Below are positions 18,941-27,600 of a stretch of DNA of 64,000 nucleotides, one piece after another. The notes under the pieces were generated by a model. It saw only the letters and a program-made list of their open reading frames with translations. It did not search any database and was not told the DNA's origin. Position numbers and translations under genes: made by a program. This stretch comes from Candidatus Woesearchaeota archaeon (GTDB lineage Archaea; Nanobdellota; Nanobdellia; Woesearchaeales; ARS49), in NCBI GenBank assembly GCA_016203225.1, contig JACQNC010000009.1, positions 1-64,000 on the forward strand, read 5' to 3'. Numbering within the stretch: position 1 is the stretch's first letter; every line of letters starts with the position of its first letter.

Positions 18941-19588
18941 ATGATGACAACCAGCATCAACCAGCACGTGTGGCACCTCATCCAGGGCGACCTTGCGATC
19001 CAGAAGGACCTCGCGCGCAAGACGATCAACATGCGCGCGCTGGCCAAGTACCTCATCAAGAAACACCATCTCGGATACTCGCTCGACAGCGTCATCTCAG
19101 CCATCCGACGTTTCCAGAGCAGGGAGACGTTCGAGGAGGAGGAACAGTCACTTCTGCGAATCTTCAAGGACGCCCACATCACGACAGAGAACAACGTGGC
19201 AGTCATCACGCTGGGCATCTCAGCGTCGGAGTTCCACCAAAGATACTGCCGCACAGACCGCCCGAATAACCACTCGATGAAGATCCTCACAGCCACGCGG
19301 GGCGTCAAGCTCATAATCGACCAGCGCGAACTCGAAGGAATGAAGCGGTTGTTCGCGAAGGAGGAGATCTCCGCGACCGAGACCGATCTCAGCGAGCTGA
19401 GCGTCATCGTGAACGAAAAGGCCGCGCAGACAAAGGGAGTGATCGCGCGGCTGGCGTCGGAGCTTGCGTTGAGCAACATCAACATCCACGAGCTCATCGT
19501 CGCGATGCCGGAGTTCCTGATATATGTCAAACACAAGGATCTGGTCAAGGCGCACGATAGCCTGTTGAAGCTGAGCAAGAACGCGTGA
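18941..19588 (+). CDS. ACT-domain regulatory protein
   Basis: The 215-residue protein has an N-terminal helical/HTH-like part (residues 5-65: MRALAKYLIKKHHLGYSLDS, then VISAIRRFQ), a middle ferredoxin-like repeat, and a C-terminal ACT-like domain (about 148-212: ELSVIVNEKAAQTKGVIARL, then NINIHELIVAMPEFLIYV). ACT domains bind small effectors such as amino acids. A 10-codon ORF (GTG 18912 to TGA 18944) made from the shared leader overlaps this start by ATGA, so translational coupling is possible. Effector and target are unknown. Confidence 0.65.
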   Translation: MMTTSINQHVWHLIQGDLAIQKDLARKTINMRALAKYLIKKHHLGYSLDSVISAIRRFQSRETFEEEEQSLLRIFKDAHITTENNVAVITLGISASEFHQRYCRTDRPNNHSMKILTATRGVKLIIDQRELEGMKRLFAKEEISATETDLSELSVIVNEKAAQTKGVIARLASELALSNINIHELIVAMPEFLIYVKHKDLVKAHDSLLKLSKNA

Positions 19589-19602
19589 GAGACATCGCGT
19601 TT

Positions 19603-19707
19603 CTCCCCCGGCAGTTTGGTAGTCGCTTTATCGGTGTCGATGCGATAAAAATAACACCACTACCAATCTGCTTGGGCAGCAATATTCAGGCTCATCGCGC
19701 AGGGGAC
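19603..19707. repeat. Interspersed palindromic element, copy 2
   Basis: Core 19603-19677. Left arm GCAGTTTGGTAGT pairs with right arm ACTACCAATCTGC (one mismatch bubble), the longest inner stem of the family. The central part has CGCTTTAT. A GGGGAC outer-arm remnant is at 19702-19707. It sits between the ACT-domain gene and the GAPDH gene. Confidence 0.8.
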
Positions 19708-19790
19708 TACGAAGGTTTCTACGCAACGTTCAAACCACCATTCTCGGATAGTGACGCACTCTTTTAAAGCGAGAGTTCTCGTCCAAGCGC

Positions 19791-20789
19791 ATGGCTATCC
19801 GCGTCGCCATCAACGGATTTGGAAGAATAGGTCGTCAGGTTCTACAGGCAGGCATCGATGATCCCTCGATCGAATGGGTGGCTGTGAACGACCTCACCGA
19901 CACGCACACGCTCGCGCACTTGCTGAAGTACGACAGCGTGTTCGGGAAGTTCCCGGGCACGGTCGATCATACGGACAATGAGATCGTCGTGAACGGCAAG
20001 CGCATCAAGGTCCTGAATGAGAAGGACGTCACAAAGCTCCCTTGGAAAAGCATGAACATCGACGTCGTAGTTGAGAGCACCGGCCTGTACACGAACCATG
20101 AAGGCGCAGCACAGCATCTGACTGCTGGCGCGAAGAAGGTCGTCGTCTCGGCGCCGTGCAAAGGCCCCGACATCACCATCGTAAAAGGCGTCAACGAGCA
20201 CTTGTATGACAAGAAGAAGCATCACATCGTCTCGAACGCCAGCTGCACCACCAACTGCCTCGCGCCCATCGTCAAGGTGTTGAACGACAATTTCGGAGTC
20301 GAGCGCGGCGTCATGATCACTGCGCACAGCTACACTTCAGACCAGCGCTTGGTCGATTCTCCGCACAAGGACCTTCGCCGCGCGCGCGCTGCGGCGATCA
20401 ACATCGTCCCAACGTCCACCGGCGCCGCGCAGACCGTGGCCGAGACCATCCCGGAACTGAAAGGCAAGCTCACCGGCATCGCGTGGCGCGTGCCCACCCC
20501 TGACGGCAGCATAGTGCAGTTCTCGTGCACGATCAAGAAGCCCGCGACGGCCGAGAAGATCAACTGGCTCTTCTCAGAGGTCGCCAAGTACCACCTCAAG
20601 GGCATCGTCGAATACTCAGAGGAGCCGCTCGTCAGCAAGGACATAATCAAGAACTCCCACAGCTGCGTCTTCGATGCGCTAAACACAATCGTCATCGATG
20701 GCATCTTCGTCAGCGTGTCAGGCTGGTATGACAACGAGTGGGGATATTCCGTGCGCATGATCGACGTGATCAAGCTGGTGGCGCCATGA
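19791..20789 (+). CDS. gap: Glyceraldehyde-3-phosphate dehydrogenase, bacterial class I type
   Basis: The 332-residue enzyme oxidises glyceraldehyde-3-phosphate to 1,3-bisphosphoglycerate with NAD(P)+. The dinucleotide-binding motif NGFGRIGR is at 8-15 and the catalytic cysteine is in SNASCTTNC (about 152). The C-terminal SWYDNEW-type motif reads SGWYDNEWGYS. It is the class I enzyme usual in bacteria; most archaea use a distinct class II phosphorylating GAPDH, so this suggests gene transfer into the lineage. A TATA-like CTTTTAAAG lies at about 19761. It is followed without a gap by a zinc ribbon gene and nearby by PGK, the next step. Confidence 0.95.
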   Translation: MAIRVAINGFGRIGRQVLQAGIDDPSIEWVAVNDLTDTHTLAHLLKYDSVFGKFPGTVDHTDNEIVVNGKRIKVLNEKDVTKLPWKSMNIDVVVESTGLYTNHEGAAQHLTAGAKKVVVSAPCKGPDITIVKGVNEHLYDKKKHHIVSNASCTTNCLAPIVKVLNDNFGVERGVMITAHSYTSDQRLVDSPHKDLRRARAAAINIVPTSTGAAQTVAETIPELKGKLTGIAWRVPTPDGSIVQFSCTIKKPATAEKINWLFSEVAKYHLKGIVEYSEEPLVSKDIIKNSHSCVFDALNTIVIDGIFVSVSGWYDNEWGYSVRMIDVIKLVAP

Positions 20790-20920
20790 ACCTTGTCTAC
20801 GTCTGCCCGAAGTGCGGCCTGCAAGCGCACCACGCAGGCACGTGCCCGAAACATAAGGTCGCGCTCGAGAAGCGCTGCGCGCACTGCGGCAATCCCCCTG
20901 AACACTGCATCTGCAACTGA
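20786..20920 (+). CDS. Small zinc-ribbon protein
   Basis: The 44-residue protein begins at ATG 20786 (ATGA overlap with gap). It has CPKCG and CPKH pairs, then CAHCG and CIC, giving two putative zinc knuckles. Such microproteins are common in archaea and usually of unknown role. The overlap implies co-translation with GAPDH. Confidence 0.65.
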   Translation: MNLVYVCPKCGLQAHHAGTCPKHKVALEKRCAHCGNPPEHCICN

Positions 20921-20922
20921 CC

Positions 20923-21126
20923 ATGTGCAAACAAAACCTCGGAAAACTGGACCGCACGTTCAGGTTCGTGCTGGCCATCTGGTGGATGAGCGCTTGGGCG
21001 CCGTCCTTCAGCAATGGCTGGGCCAACCTGGCGGTGTACATCATCGCGTGGATCGCCCTCATCGAGGCGTTCGCGGGCTACTGCCCGCTCCACGACTGGT
21101 GCGGAATCAACAACAAGAACCAGTGA
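20923..21126 (+). CDS. DUF2892-type small membrane protein
   Basis: The 67-residue protein has two hydrophobic segments (about 13-30 and 35-55) and the family pattern: NLGKLDRTFRFVLA at the start and a C-terminal CPLHDWCGIN. It starts 2 bp after the zinc-ribbon gene, as the third gene of the gap operon. Function unknown. Confidence 0.75.
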   Translation: MCKQNLGKLDRTFRFVLAIWWMSAWAPSFSNGWANLAVYIIAWIALIEAFAGYCPLHDWCGINNKNQ

Positions 21127-21186
21127 ACAGGAACGTCCTGGCGCTGCGTTCGTCGTAGTCATACGCTTGCCGTTCTCGAGCTCATC

Positions 21187-21286
21187 GTCCCCTGCGTTCG
21201 TTCCCAAGCAGGTTTGTCGTAGCTTTACGAGCATCGAATCGATAGCATTGAAGCAGCCGTAACAGCCTGGGACGTCGGCAGGTGTC
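21187..21286. repeat. Interspersed palindromic element, copy 3
   Basis: Core 21200-21273 (GTTCCCAAGCAGGTTTG to GCCTGGGACG) with the central ATCGAATCGATAGC. Outer arms GTCCCCTGC (21187-21195) and GCAGGTGTC (21278-21286) pair with one mismatch. It lies between the DUF2892 gene and PGK. Confidence 0.8.
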
Positions 21287-21333
21287 ATGCAAAAGTTTTA
21301 ATAGCACGAGCCTGCGCGTTTTACTAGAAAAAG

Positions 21334-22551
21334 ATGGCATTCCGCACGCTGAAAGACATCGACATGTCGCATAAGCGCGTTCTGGTGCGGGTCGACTTCA
21401 ACGTGCCGTTGGACGCTAAAGGCCGCGTCGCGGATGACACTCGCATCCGGGCCGCGCTGCCCACCATCAACTATCTGCGTTCTAAGAAATCAATAGTCAT
21501 CCTTATGACGCATCTCGGCCGACCTGAGAAGGTCGAGGACAGATTCCGTTTGGACGCGGTGGCCGTGCGGTTGTCGCGGCTGCTCAAGGCGCGAGTCCAC
21601 AAATTCGATGATGTCGTCGGCAGCGACGTCGAGGATGCGGTGGGAGAGCTCTCATGGGGCGAGGTATGTTTGCTCGAGAACCTCAGATTCTATCCTGAAG
21701 AGGAACGTGATGATGAATGTTTCGCGAGCGAACTCGCGAGCCTGGCTGACATCTACGTGAACGATGCGTTCTCGGTCTCGCACCGTGCACACGCGAGCGT
21801 GCACGCCATCACGAAGCTCCTGCCGAGCGTCGCGGGCTTCCAGATGCAGCACGAGATCGAGACGTTCGATCGGGTCTTGCACCGGCCGAAGCGTCCGTTC
21901 ATCGCCATCATGGGCGGCGCGAAGGTGAGCGACAAGATCGAGGTCCTCGAGAACCTGCTCGCGAAGGTCGATGCGTTGCTCATCGGCGGCGCCATGATGT
22001 TCACGTTCCTGAAAGCGACCGGTCTCGAAGTCGGGAAAAGCAAGGTCGAACCCGACAAGTACGCATTGGCCAGGAGGCTGCTCAAGAAGAGCCACCGCAA
22101 GCTCATCCTGCCGATCGACTGCGTCGTCGCATCATCGCCGAACACCCGGGGCAGTGTCGTCGATGCCACAGCCATCCCGAAGAACGTGATGGGACTGGAT
22201 ATCGGTCCTAAGACTGTTGAAGTCTATCGGCAGATCCTCGCAGAAGCGAATACCATCGTCTGGAACGGTCCCGTAGGCATGTTCGAGCTCGCGCGGTTCG
22301 CCAAAGGCACCAACGAACTGGCGAAAGCGATCGCCAAACTCAAAGCGGTGAAGATCGTCGGGGGCGGCGACACGATCGACGCCATCAACAAGCTCGATCT
22401 CGCATCGCGGTTCACGCACGTCTCTACAGGCGGCGGCGCATCATTGGATTTCCTGGCAGGCAAGACCTTGCCGGGGATCCGCGCATTGGAGGAGAATGTG
22501 CCGCGGATCAAGAAGGCTCAGTTGATCCGAAGGTTTATACCGCACCCGTGA
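21334..22551 (+). CDS. pgk: Phosphoglycerate kinase
   Basis: The 405-residue enzyme makes ATP from 1,3-bisphosphoglycerate. The N-domain signature is VLVRVDFNVPLD (16-27), with HLGRP (about 60) and LLENLRFYPEEE (about 112). The C-domain has MGGAKVSDKI (about 192) and GGGDTIDAI, with STGGGASLDFLAG (about 368). It is full length. The TATA box (TTTTAATAG, about 21296) is about 30 bp before the start. It follows the gap operon and is separated from it by a palindromic repeat. The last 34 bp overlap the convergent coiled-coil gene. Confidence 0.96.
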   Translation: MAFRTLKDIDMSHKRVLVRVDFNVPLDAKGRVADDTRIRAALPTINYLRSKKSIVILMTHLGRPEKVEDRFRLDAVAVRLSRLLKARVHKFDDVVGSDVEDAVGELSWGEVCLLENLRFYPEEERDDECFASELASLADIYVNDAFSVSHRAHASVHAITKLLPSVAGFQMQHEIETFDRVLHRPKRPFIAIMGGAKVSDKIEVLENLLAKVDALLIGGAMMFTFLKATGLEVGKSKVEPDKYALARRLLKKSHRKLILPIDCVVASSPNTRGSVVDATAIPKNVMGLDIGPKTVEVYRQILAEANTIVWNGPVGMFELARFAKGTNELAKAIAKLKAVKIVGGGDTIDAINKLDLASRFTHVSTGGGASLDFLAGKTLPGIRALEENVPRIKKAQLIRRFIPHP

Positions 22552-23756
22552 GCGACATCGATCACGCGTCGTCTCATTCCTGTGATGTTTTCCTCACCTG
22601 TCTGTGCGGATCGCATGGCAGACTTCTGTTCCGTCTCAGACAAATCGCGCGTGACACGTTGGACGCGCTCTTTCGCAGCAGCGAGATCGTGGAGCACGGG
22701 AAGGAGGTCTGCCTGGCCGAGAAGCTTGATTTGTGTTTGTGTGAGGTTGCCATAGTCCTTCAGGAACGCGCTTAGCGTAGCCGAGTTGAATGCGTCCATT
22801 GCGGTCAGGACCTTCTCTTTCTTCTTGTCCTTGAGTTCTATGCGGTCTGCGACGACCTCTTTGCGCATCGCGACCAGGATGTGCAAAAGCTGCAGGCCTC
22901 TATCGCGCGCCAGAGTCTCGATAGGATTCGCGAGGTAGTCCTTGACGAGCTGATGGTGCATGGTCATGCGTTCATACTTCTTTAGGGCCGGCTCGATCGC
23001 GGAGAACTGCTCGAGCATGCCTTGCCTGAAGGTCTTGAGTTTGTTGGCGACGTCTTGGGTCTGGGACTTGAGTCGGACGAGTTCCTTGTGTTCGGGGCTG
23101 GATTCTATGCTTGAGACCGCATCCTGCGCCTGTTTCAGTTCTGTGCGGAGCCGTTCGCCTCTTTCCTCGCGCGAGCGCGTCTCTTCACTATCGCGTTGCT
23201 GGTCGCTGATCGCCCGGGACAGATCATCGATCGCGGTGCCGAGCGCGTCCAGTCCGTCCAGGCGTCGCCTGATTCCGCGGAGAGCCGTTGCGTGTTTTGC
23301 GATCGCGTCGACTTGGCGCACGAGTTCCTTGGTCTCGTTCGCCAGGAAGTTCTGTAGTATCTGGAATGCGCGCTGGATGTCCTCTGAGAACTGTTTCACA
23401 CGCTGCTGGACGTGCTGATCGAAGGACGGCAGTTCCTCGGGCGTCGCGGGCGGAGTGATGCTTCGCAGGAAACGTTCGGCGGCCTTGAGGAACTGGTCGC
23501 GGTTGCCATCAAGGAAATGGCGCTCGCGTTCCTGGATCTTGGGGTTGAGGAGTCCGGCACTCCTGAGCGCATCGATCCCTTTGCCGAGCTCGTCGATCGC
23601 GGCGCGGAGCTCTGGGGCGCTCCTGTCGAGGTCGTGCTGCGCCGTCTCGTACAGGTCTTTGCGCTTTGACAAGTACCAGTCACGCAATCCCGCGAGCGGG
23701 ACCGATTCGACCTGCGCTGCGGGTTTCGCGCCGAAGAGACGTTGGAAAAACCCCAT
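22518..23756 (-). CDS. Coiled-coil protein with amphipathic MGFFxxLFG start
   Basis: The 412-residue protein is helical and coiled-coil through most of its length (about 40-390), with no recognised domain. Its start MGFFQRLFGAKPA resembles membrane-targeting N-termini of SepF-like proteins and the start of the small coiled-coil protein at 16084. TATA (CCTAAAATAG, 23779-23788 on the minus strand) fits the ATG at 23756. It converges with pgk. A role at the membrane or in division is inference. Confidence 0.6.
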   Translation of the reverse strand: MGFFQRLFGAKPAAQVESVPLAGLRDWYLSKRKDLYETAQHDLDRSAPELRAAIDELGKGIDALRSAGLLNPKIQERERHFLDGNRDQFLKAAERFLRSITPPATPEELPSFDQHVQQRVKQFSEDIQRAFQILQNFLANETKELVRQVDAIAKHATALRGIRRRLDGLDALGTAIDDLSRAISDQQRDSEETRSREERGERLRTELKQAQDAVSSIESSPEHKELVRLKSQTQDVANKLKTFRQGMLEQFSAIEPALKKYERMTMHHQLVKDYLANPIETLARDRGLQLLHILVAMRKEVVADRIELKDKKKEKVLTAMDAFNSATLSAFLKDYGNLTQTQIKLLGQADLLPVLHDLAAAKERVQRVTRDLSETEQKSAMRSAQTGEENITGMRRRVIDVAHGCGINLRIN

Positions 23757-23796
23757 GACATGGCGCGGATAGCGATGCTATTTTAGGTTTGTGTAC

Positions 23797-23918
23797 GGCT
23801 CAGTAGAAAGTCACCTTCTGGCAGCGCGAACAAGGCGCCGTTCTTGAACCGGCGATTGGTGCTTGCAATAGGTCATAACGAGGGGCAAGCATGTGAGCGC
23901 GAGACTTTCTACTGAGCC
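23797..23918. other. 122-bp inverted-repeat structure between divergent promoters (possible ncRNA or control element)
   Basis: Perfect 16-bp arms GGCTCAGTAGAAAGTC (23797-23812) and its complement (23903-23918) enclose 90 bp with two smaller hairpins: CGCCG/CGGCG with a TTCTTGAAC-type loop, and GCTTGC/GCAAGC. It lies between the divergent coiled-coil gene and the RNase P subunit gene. No protein is encoded. I cannot assign an RNA family. Confidence 0.5.
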
Positions 23919-23963
23919 TTTGTGTACAAAAGCAATATATAGCGCACATCCTGAGGCAAACCC

Positions 23964-24272
23964 ATGCGCAAGGTCTCCGAAAAGAACGTGCATCGCAGGA
24001 TCGCTCTGGAACGCATTGATCGCCTTTTCGAGCTCGCGCAAGCCATTTTTTCCCGGGAACCTGCGCTTGCTGACAGATACGTCGCGATCGCGCGCAAGAT
24101 CCAGACGCGGTTCAAGGTTCGCATGCCTCGTGAGCTGAAAGGCAGGTTCTGCAAGAAATGCGGAGCATACTGGGCACCTGGCAAGACTGTGCGCATCCGT
24201 ACTCGCGAGGGCAAGGTCGTCTATTTTTGCTTGCGGTGCAAGGGATACCGCAGGATTCCGACAAAAGATTGA
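23964..24272 (+). CDS. rnp4: RNase P protein subunit Rpp21 (Rpr2/RNP4)
   Basis: The 102-residue protein matches archaeal Rpp21: N-terminal helices with RIALERIDRLFELA, an R-rich middle (YVAIARKIQTRFKVRMP) and a four-cysteine zinc ribbon (FCKKCG, FCLRCKG) ending with a basic tail. It joins Rpp29, Pop5 and Rpp30 on RNase P RNA to mature tRNA 5' ends. TATA (CAATATATAG, about 23933) lies about 30 bp before the start. A structured inverted repeat precedes the promoter. Confidence 0.9.
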   Translation: MRKVSEKNVHRRIALERIDRLFELAQAIFSREPALADRYVAIARKIQTRFKVRMPRELKGRFCKKCGAYWAPGKTVRIRTREGKVVYFCLRCKGYRRIPTKD

Positions 24273-24283
24273 TATAGCCGCAC

Positions 24284-24389
24284 GTTAATCTACTTAACAG
24301 AACAACAAGGTCCTGTTAATCTATTTAACATTCTCGATAACAATCTAACATCAAAAAGCTTAAAAATGAGCACTGTTAACTCGATTAAC
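24284..24389 (+). promoter_or_regulatory. Three GTTAA-N5-TTAAC operators at the promoter of the second surface-protein operon
   Basis: Perfect 15-bp palindromes lie at 24284-24298, 24315-24329 and 24375-24389. The first two are 31 bp apart (three helical turns). The TATA-like box (CTTAAAAAT, 24359-24367) lies just before the third, which covers the predicted start of transcription, eight bases before the GTG start. Same 5-5-5 geometry as at the first giant operon but a different half-site. Confidence 0.65.
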
Positions 24390-24396
24390 GGTAATC

Positions 24397-24696
24397 GTGA
24401 GCCCAAAAGAGGAGTCGAGGATTGAAACCAAACAGCAGGGTTCTCCCTGTCCTCAGAACGCGACAGCAAAAGTCATTTTCACGTATGCGATCGAGCACCT
24501 ATCCAAGACCGACAAGGTGCGATTCTATTATGCGCTGAAAGGCCGCGACGGAAAGACCGGCATCGTGAAACAATGGAGCATCGAGCAGCTCGGTCGCGCG
24601 GTGCTGCTCGTGCCTGAATCGCACGAGAACGACGTGCGTGATTTCCTCGCGTTCTGGAAGTGCGCGTTCAACTCGCGGCGGGTGTGGCTAGTATGA
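24397..24696 (+). CDS. Small protein of unknown function before the beta-helix surface protein
   Basis: The 99-residue protein starts at GTG 24397, very close to the predicted transcript start (leaderless). Residues 20-99 are likely one alpha/beta domain (VIFTYAIEHLSKTDKVRFYY, then GIVKQWSIEQLGRAVLLVP). No signal peptide or clear HTH. Its stop overlaps the next ATG (ATGA). By position it parallels the HTH gene of the first giant operon, and could be the regulator that binds the GTTAA operators, but that is inference. Confidence 0.6.
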   Translation: MSPKEESRIETKQQGSPCPQNATAKVIFTYAIEHLSKTDKVRFYYALKGRDGKTGIVKQWSIEQLGRAVLLVPESHENDVRDFLAFWKCAFNSRRVWLV

Positions 24697-27600
24697 GACG
24701 CACGACGCTCGCCGCATTGATCCCATGGTACGTCCTCGCGACCGTGCTCGTTGGCGTGCTCGCGACGAGCGCGCTGTTCCTCGCTCAGCCCGGGACTCCG
24801 ACAGGATTCGCGGTCGACGAGCCGACCGCGACAGGGACGTTGGCGAGTTCGCAGCATACTGAGACTAGCGAACAAGCATCGGCGACGCCGCAGCTCGTGC
24901 AAACGCCACAATCATCGCAGACGATCGGGACATCGAGCCTCGGCATCGCAACGGACATTTCGGCATGCGGAACGCTATCGACGCCTAACAGCACGCTGAT
25001 TTCGAACGTATCAGCGACAGGCACGTGCTTTGTGTTCAGCGTTGATGATGCATTCCTAGAATGCAACGGGTTCACAATCACGTTCCACACGAGTTCAACC
25101 GCGACAGCCGATGCAGGCGTCACGGCGTTGGGTAGGAACAACGTCACGGTCAAGAACTGCATCATCAGGAGAAGCAATGCGGCAACGGGGTTGACATACA
25201 ATATCAACTTCACCACGACGACGAACAGTTTCATCCTCAACAACACCATCTCCACCGACGGATCGAGCGGCATGCGCGGAATCGGATTGCTCACCAGTTC
25301 CAACAACAATGTCGTATCCGGCAACACCATCGCCACGAATGGCACCGGCAGTAGCAACGATGCCATCGCTCTCAGCTCGAGCTCCAACAACACGCTCTCG
25401 AACAACGCGATCACCACCTTCGGAACGAACAGTAACCGTGGCTTCAGCGTCGTTACCAGCTCCAACAACACCATCACCAACAACACGATCTTCGCCAGAG
25501 GCACAACCACTGACAACATCGGCATAGACCTCTTCGCCAGCTCCAGCAGCAACATCGTGTCCAACAACACGATATTCACCAACGGCACGAGCAGCAACTA
25601 TGGCATCGAACTCCTAATTAGCTCCAATAACAATTTCATAGCGGGTAACCGGATCTCTACGAATGGAACTAACGACAATTGGGGCATTTACCTAGCCTCC
25701 ACTTCCAACACAAACATCTTCATCAACAACAATGTGACGACGCGCGGCACTGGCAGCTACGGCGTTTCTATCTCTGCTTCGAATGGTTCATTATTCAACA
25801 ATACCTCCCTCAACAGTCCTGCCGAGTGGGCATCCATTGGCATCGGGACATTCAATAACTTCACCAACACGAGCTTCATCACGAGCAACGGCGGCGTGCG
25901 GTTCGCTGAGAGGATCCAGCTTAACGGCACGCTGAACATCACGCGTAGCAAGTTCAACACCAGCTTGAACAACACATTCCTGAATGTCACTAACCTCACA
26001 CAACTCAACCAGAGCGCGTTCATAACTCTCAACCTGGCCGGGCTCGGGTTCACGCAGCCGGACCCTTCCGTGAACTTCACCGATGGCACGGGCTTTGTCG
26101 CATGCCCCGCGAGCGTCTGCACAGAACAGAGCTTCTCGGACGGCATCTTCACGTTCAACGTCAGCCACTGGACGAGCTTCGCGGCGGCGGATGTGGCGAG
26201 CACATGTGGGACGATCACTACTTCCGCAACACTGATCAACAACGTAAGCGCGACAGGTACCTGTTTCACGTTTGGCACAAACAACAGCTTCCTCGACTGC
26301 AACGGGTTCACGATCATCTACGACAATGGCGGGAGCGGTGGCGATTCCGCGATCCTCGCATCGAGTGGTGTGAATGTGACCGTGCGGAACTGCAACATAG
26401 TCGACAACAACTCTGGCGGAGCGTTTGGCATCGGCATCAATTTCACGAACGTCAACGACAGTCTCATCTTCAATAACACGATTCAGACGAACGGCACCAA
26501 TGACAATTACGGAATTCTCCTGCTGATGAACGCCCACAGGAACCGGGTGAGCGCGAACACGATCCGGACACAAGGCTCGGCGGGCATCAATTATGGAATC
26601 TTCGCGGACGCGAACCTCGCCAGCGGGGTCTTCAACAATAGTTTCAACAATATCAGCGATAACAACATTCGCACGAACGGCAGTACGCAGAACTACGGCA
26701 TCGGTCTTGAGGTCGTAAACAACAACACTGTTGCGAACAACAATGTCACCACGCAGGGAACCAGCAACTTGAACACCGGTATCGACGTTATTGGCACTGC
26801 CAACAACATCACCAACAACACCGTTCGTACCAATGGCACCAACTTCAATCGCGGCATTCGTGTCTCAAATGCCGGCTGTTGCAACCTCGTAACTAATAAT
26901 ACGATAAACACGGGCGGCAGTGCGGGCCTGAATGTCGGTCTGCTCATCAGCATCGAGAATAATACCATCAGAAACAACACAGTACAGACTAACGGCACAA
27001 GTAGCAATTATGCCGCTGAGATCGACAGCAACGGAAATATCCTGCAGGGCAATAATCTACGGAGCGGAGGGACATCTTCTGCCAGCGAAGGCGTTTATCT
27101 CGCTTCCGACAGCAATAGCGTCACGGACAACCTCATCAGTTCCTCACTGGCGCCCTCGGGCACGGCCTTGGAGGTGACGGGTAGCGGCGCCGCGGGGAAT
27201 AATAGCGTCTCAGATAACGAAATCATTGCGGGATCTGCCAGCATAGGGATCCGAGTCGCGGCTATGCCGAACAACCGGTTCTACCGAAACCGCGTATCTG
27301 CCGACGGCCGTGGCGTTTTCATCGTTGGCTCAAACAACAACACGTTTGTCAATACCACCATCAATACGAGCAGCACGAGCCTCTATGCAATCGACGTATT
27401 CACGGGCAATACGACGCAGTTCAACCACACCACGTTGATCGCTGCCGGATTATGGATCACGACCGCAGCCGGCACGTTCACAAACTTCACCAACGTCACG
27501 TTCCAGGCAGGAAACGGCAGCATTAATTTCCCTGCGAGGATACAACTAAACACCACCGCCATCACCCAAGCAAAACTCAACATCAGCGCCAACCGCGCAT

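Noticed and set aside
24484-24696. The 99-residue protein as a clear HTH regulator
   Set aside because: I cannot find a convincing helix-turn-helix; its regulatory role rests on position only, so it is called unknown.
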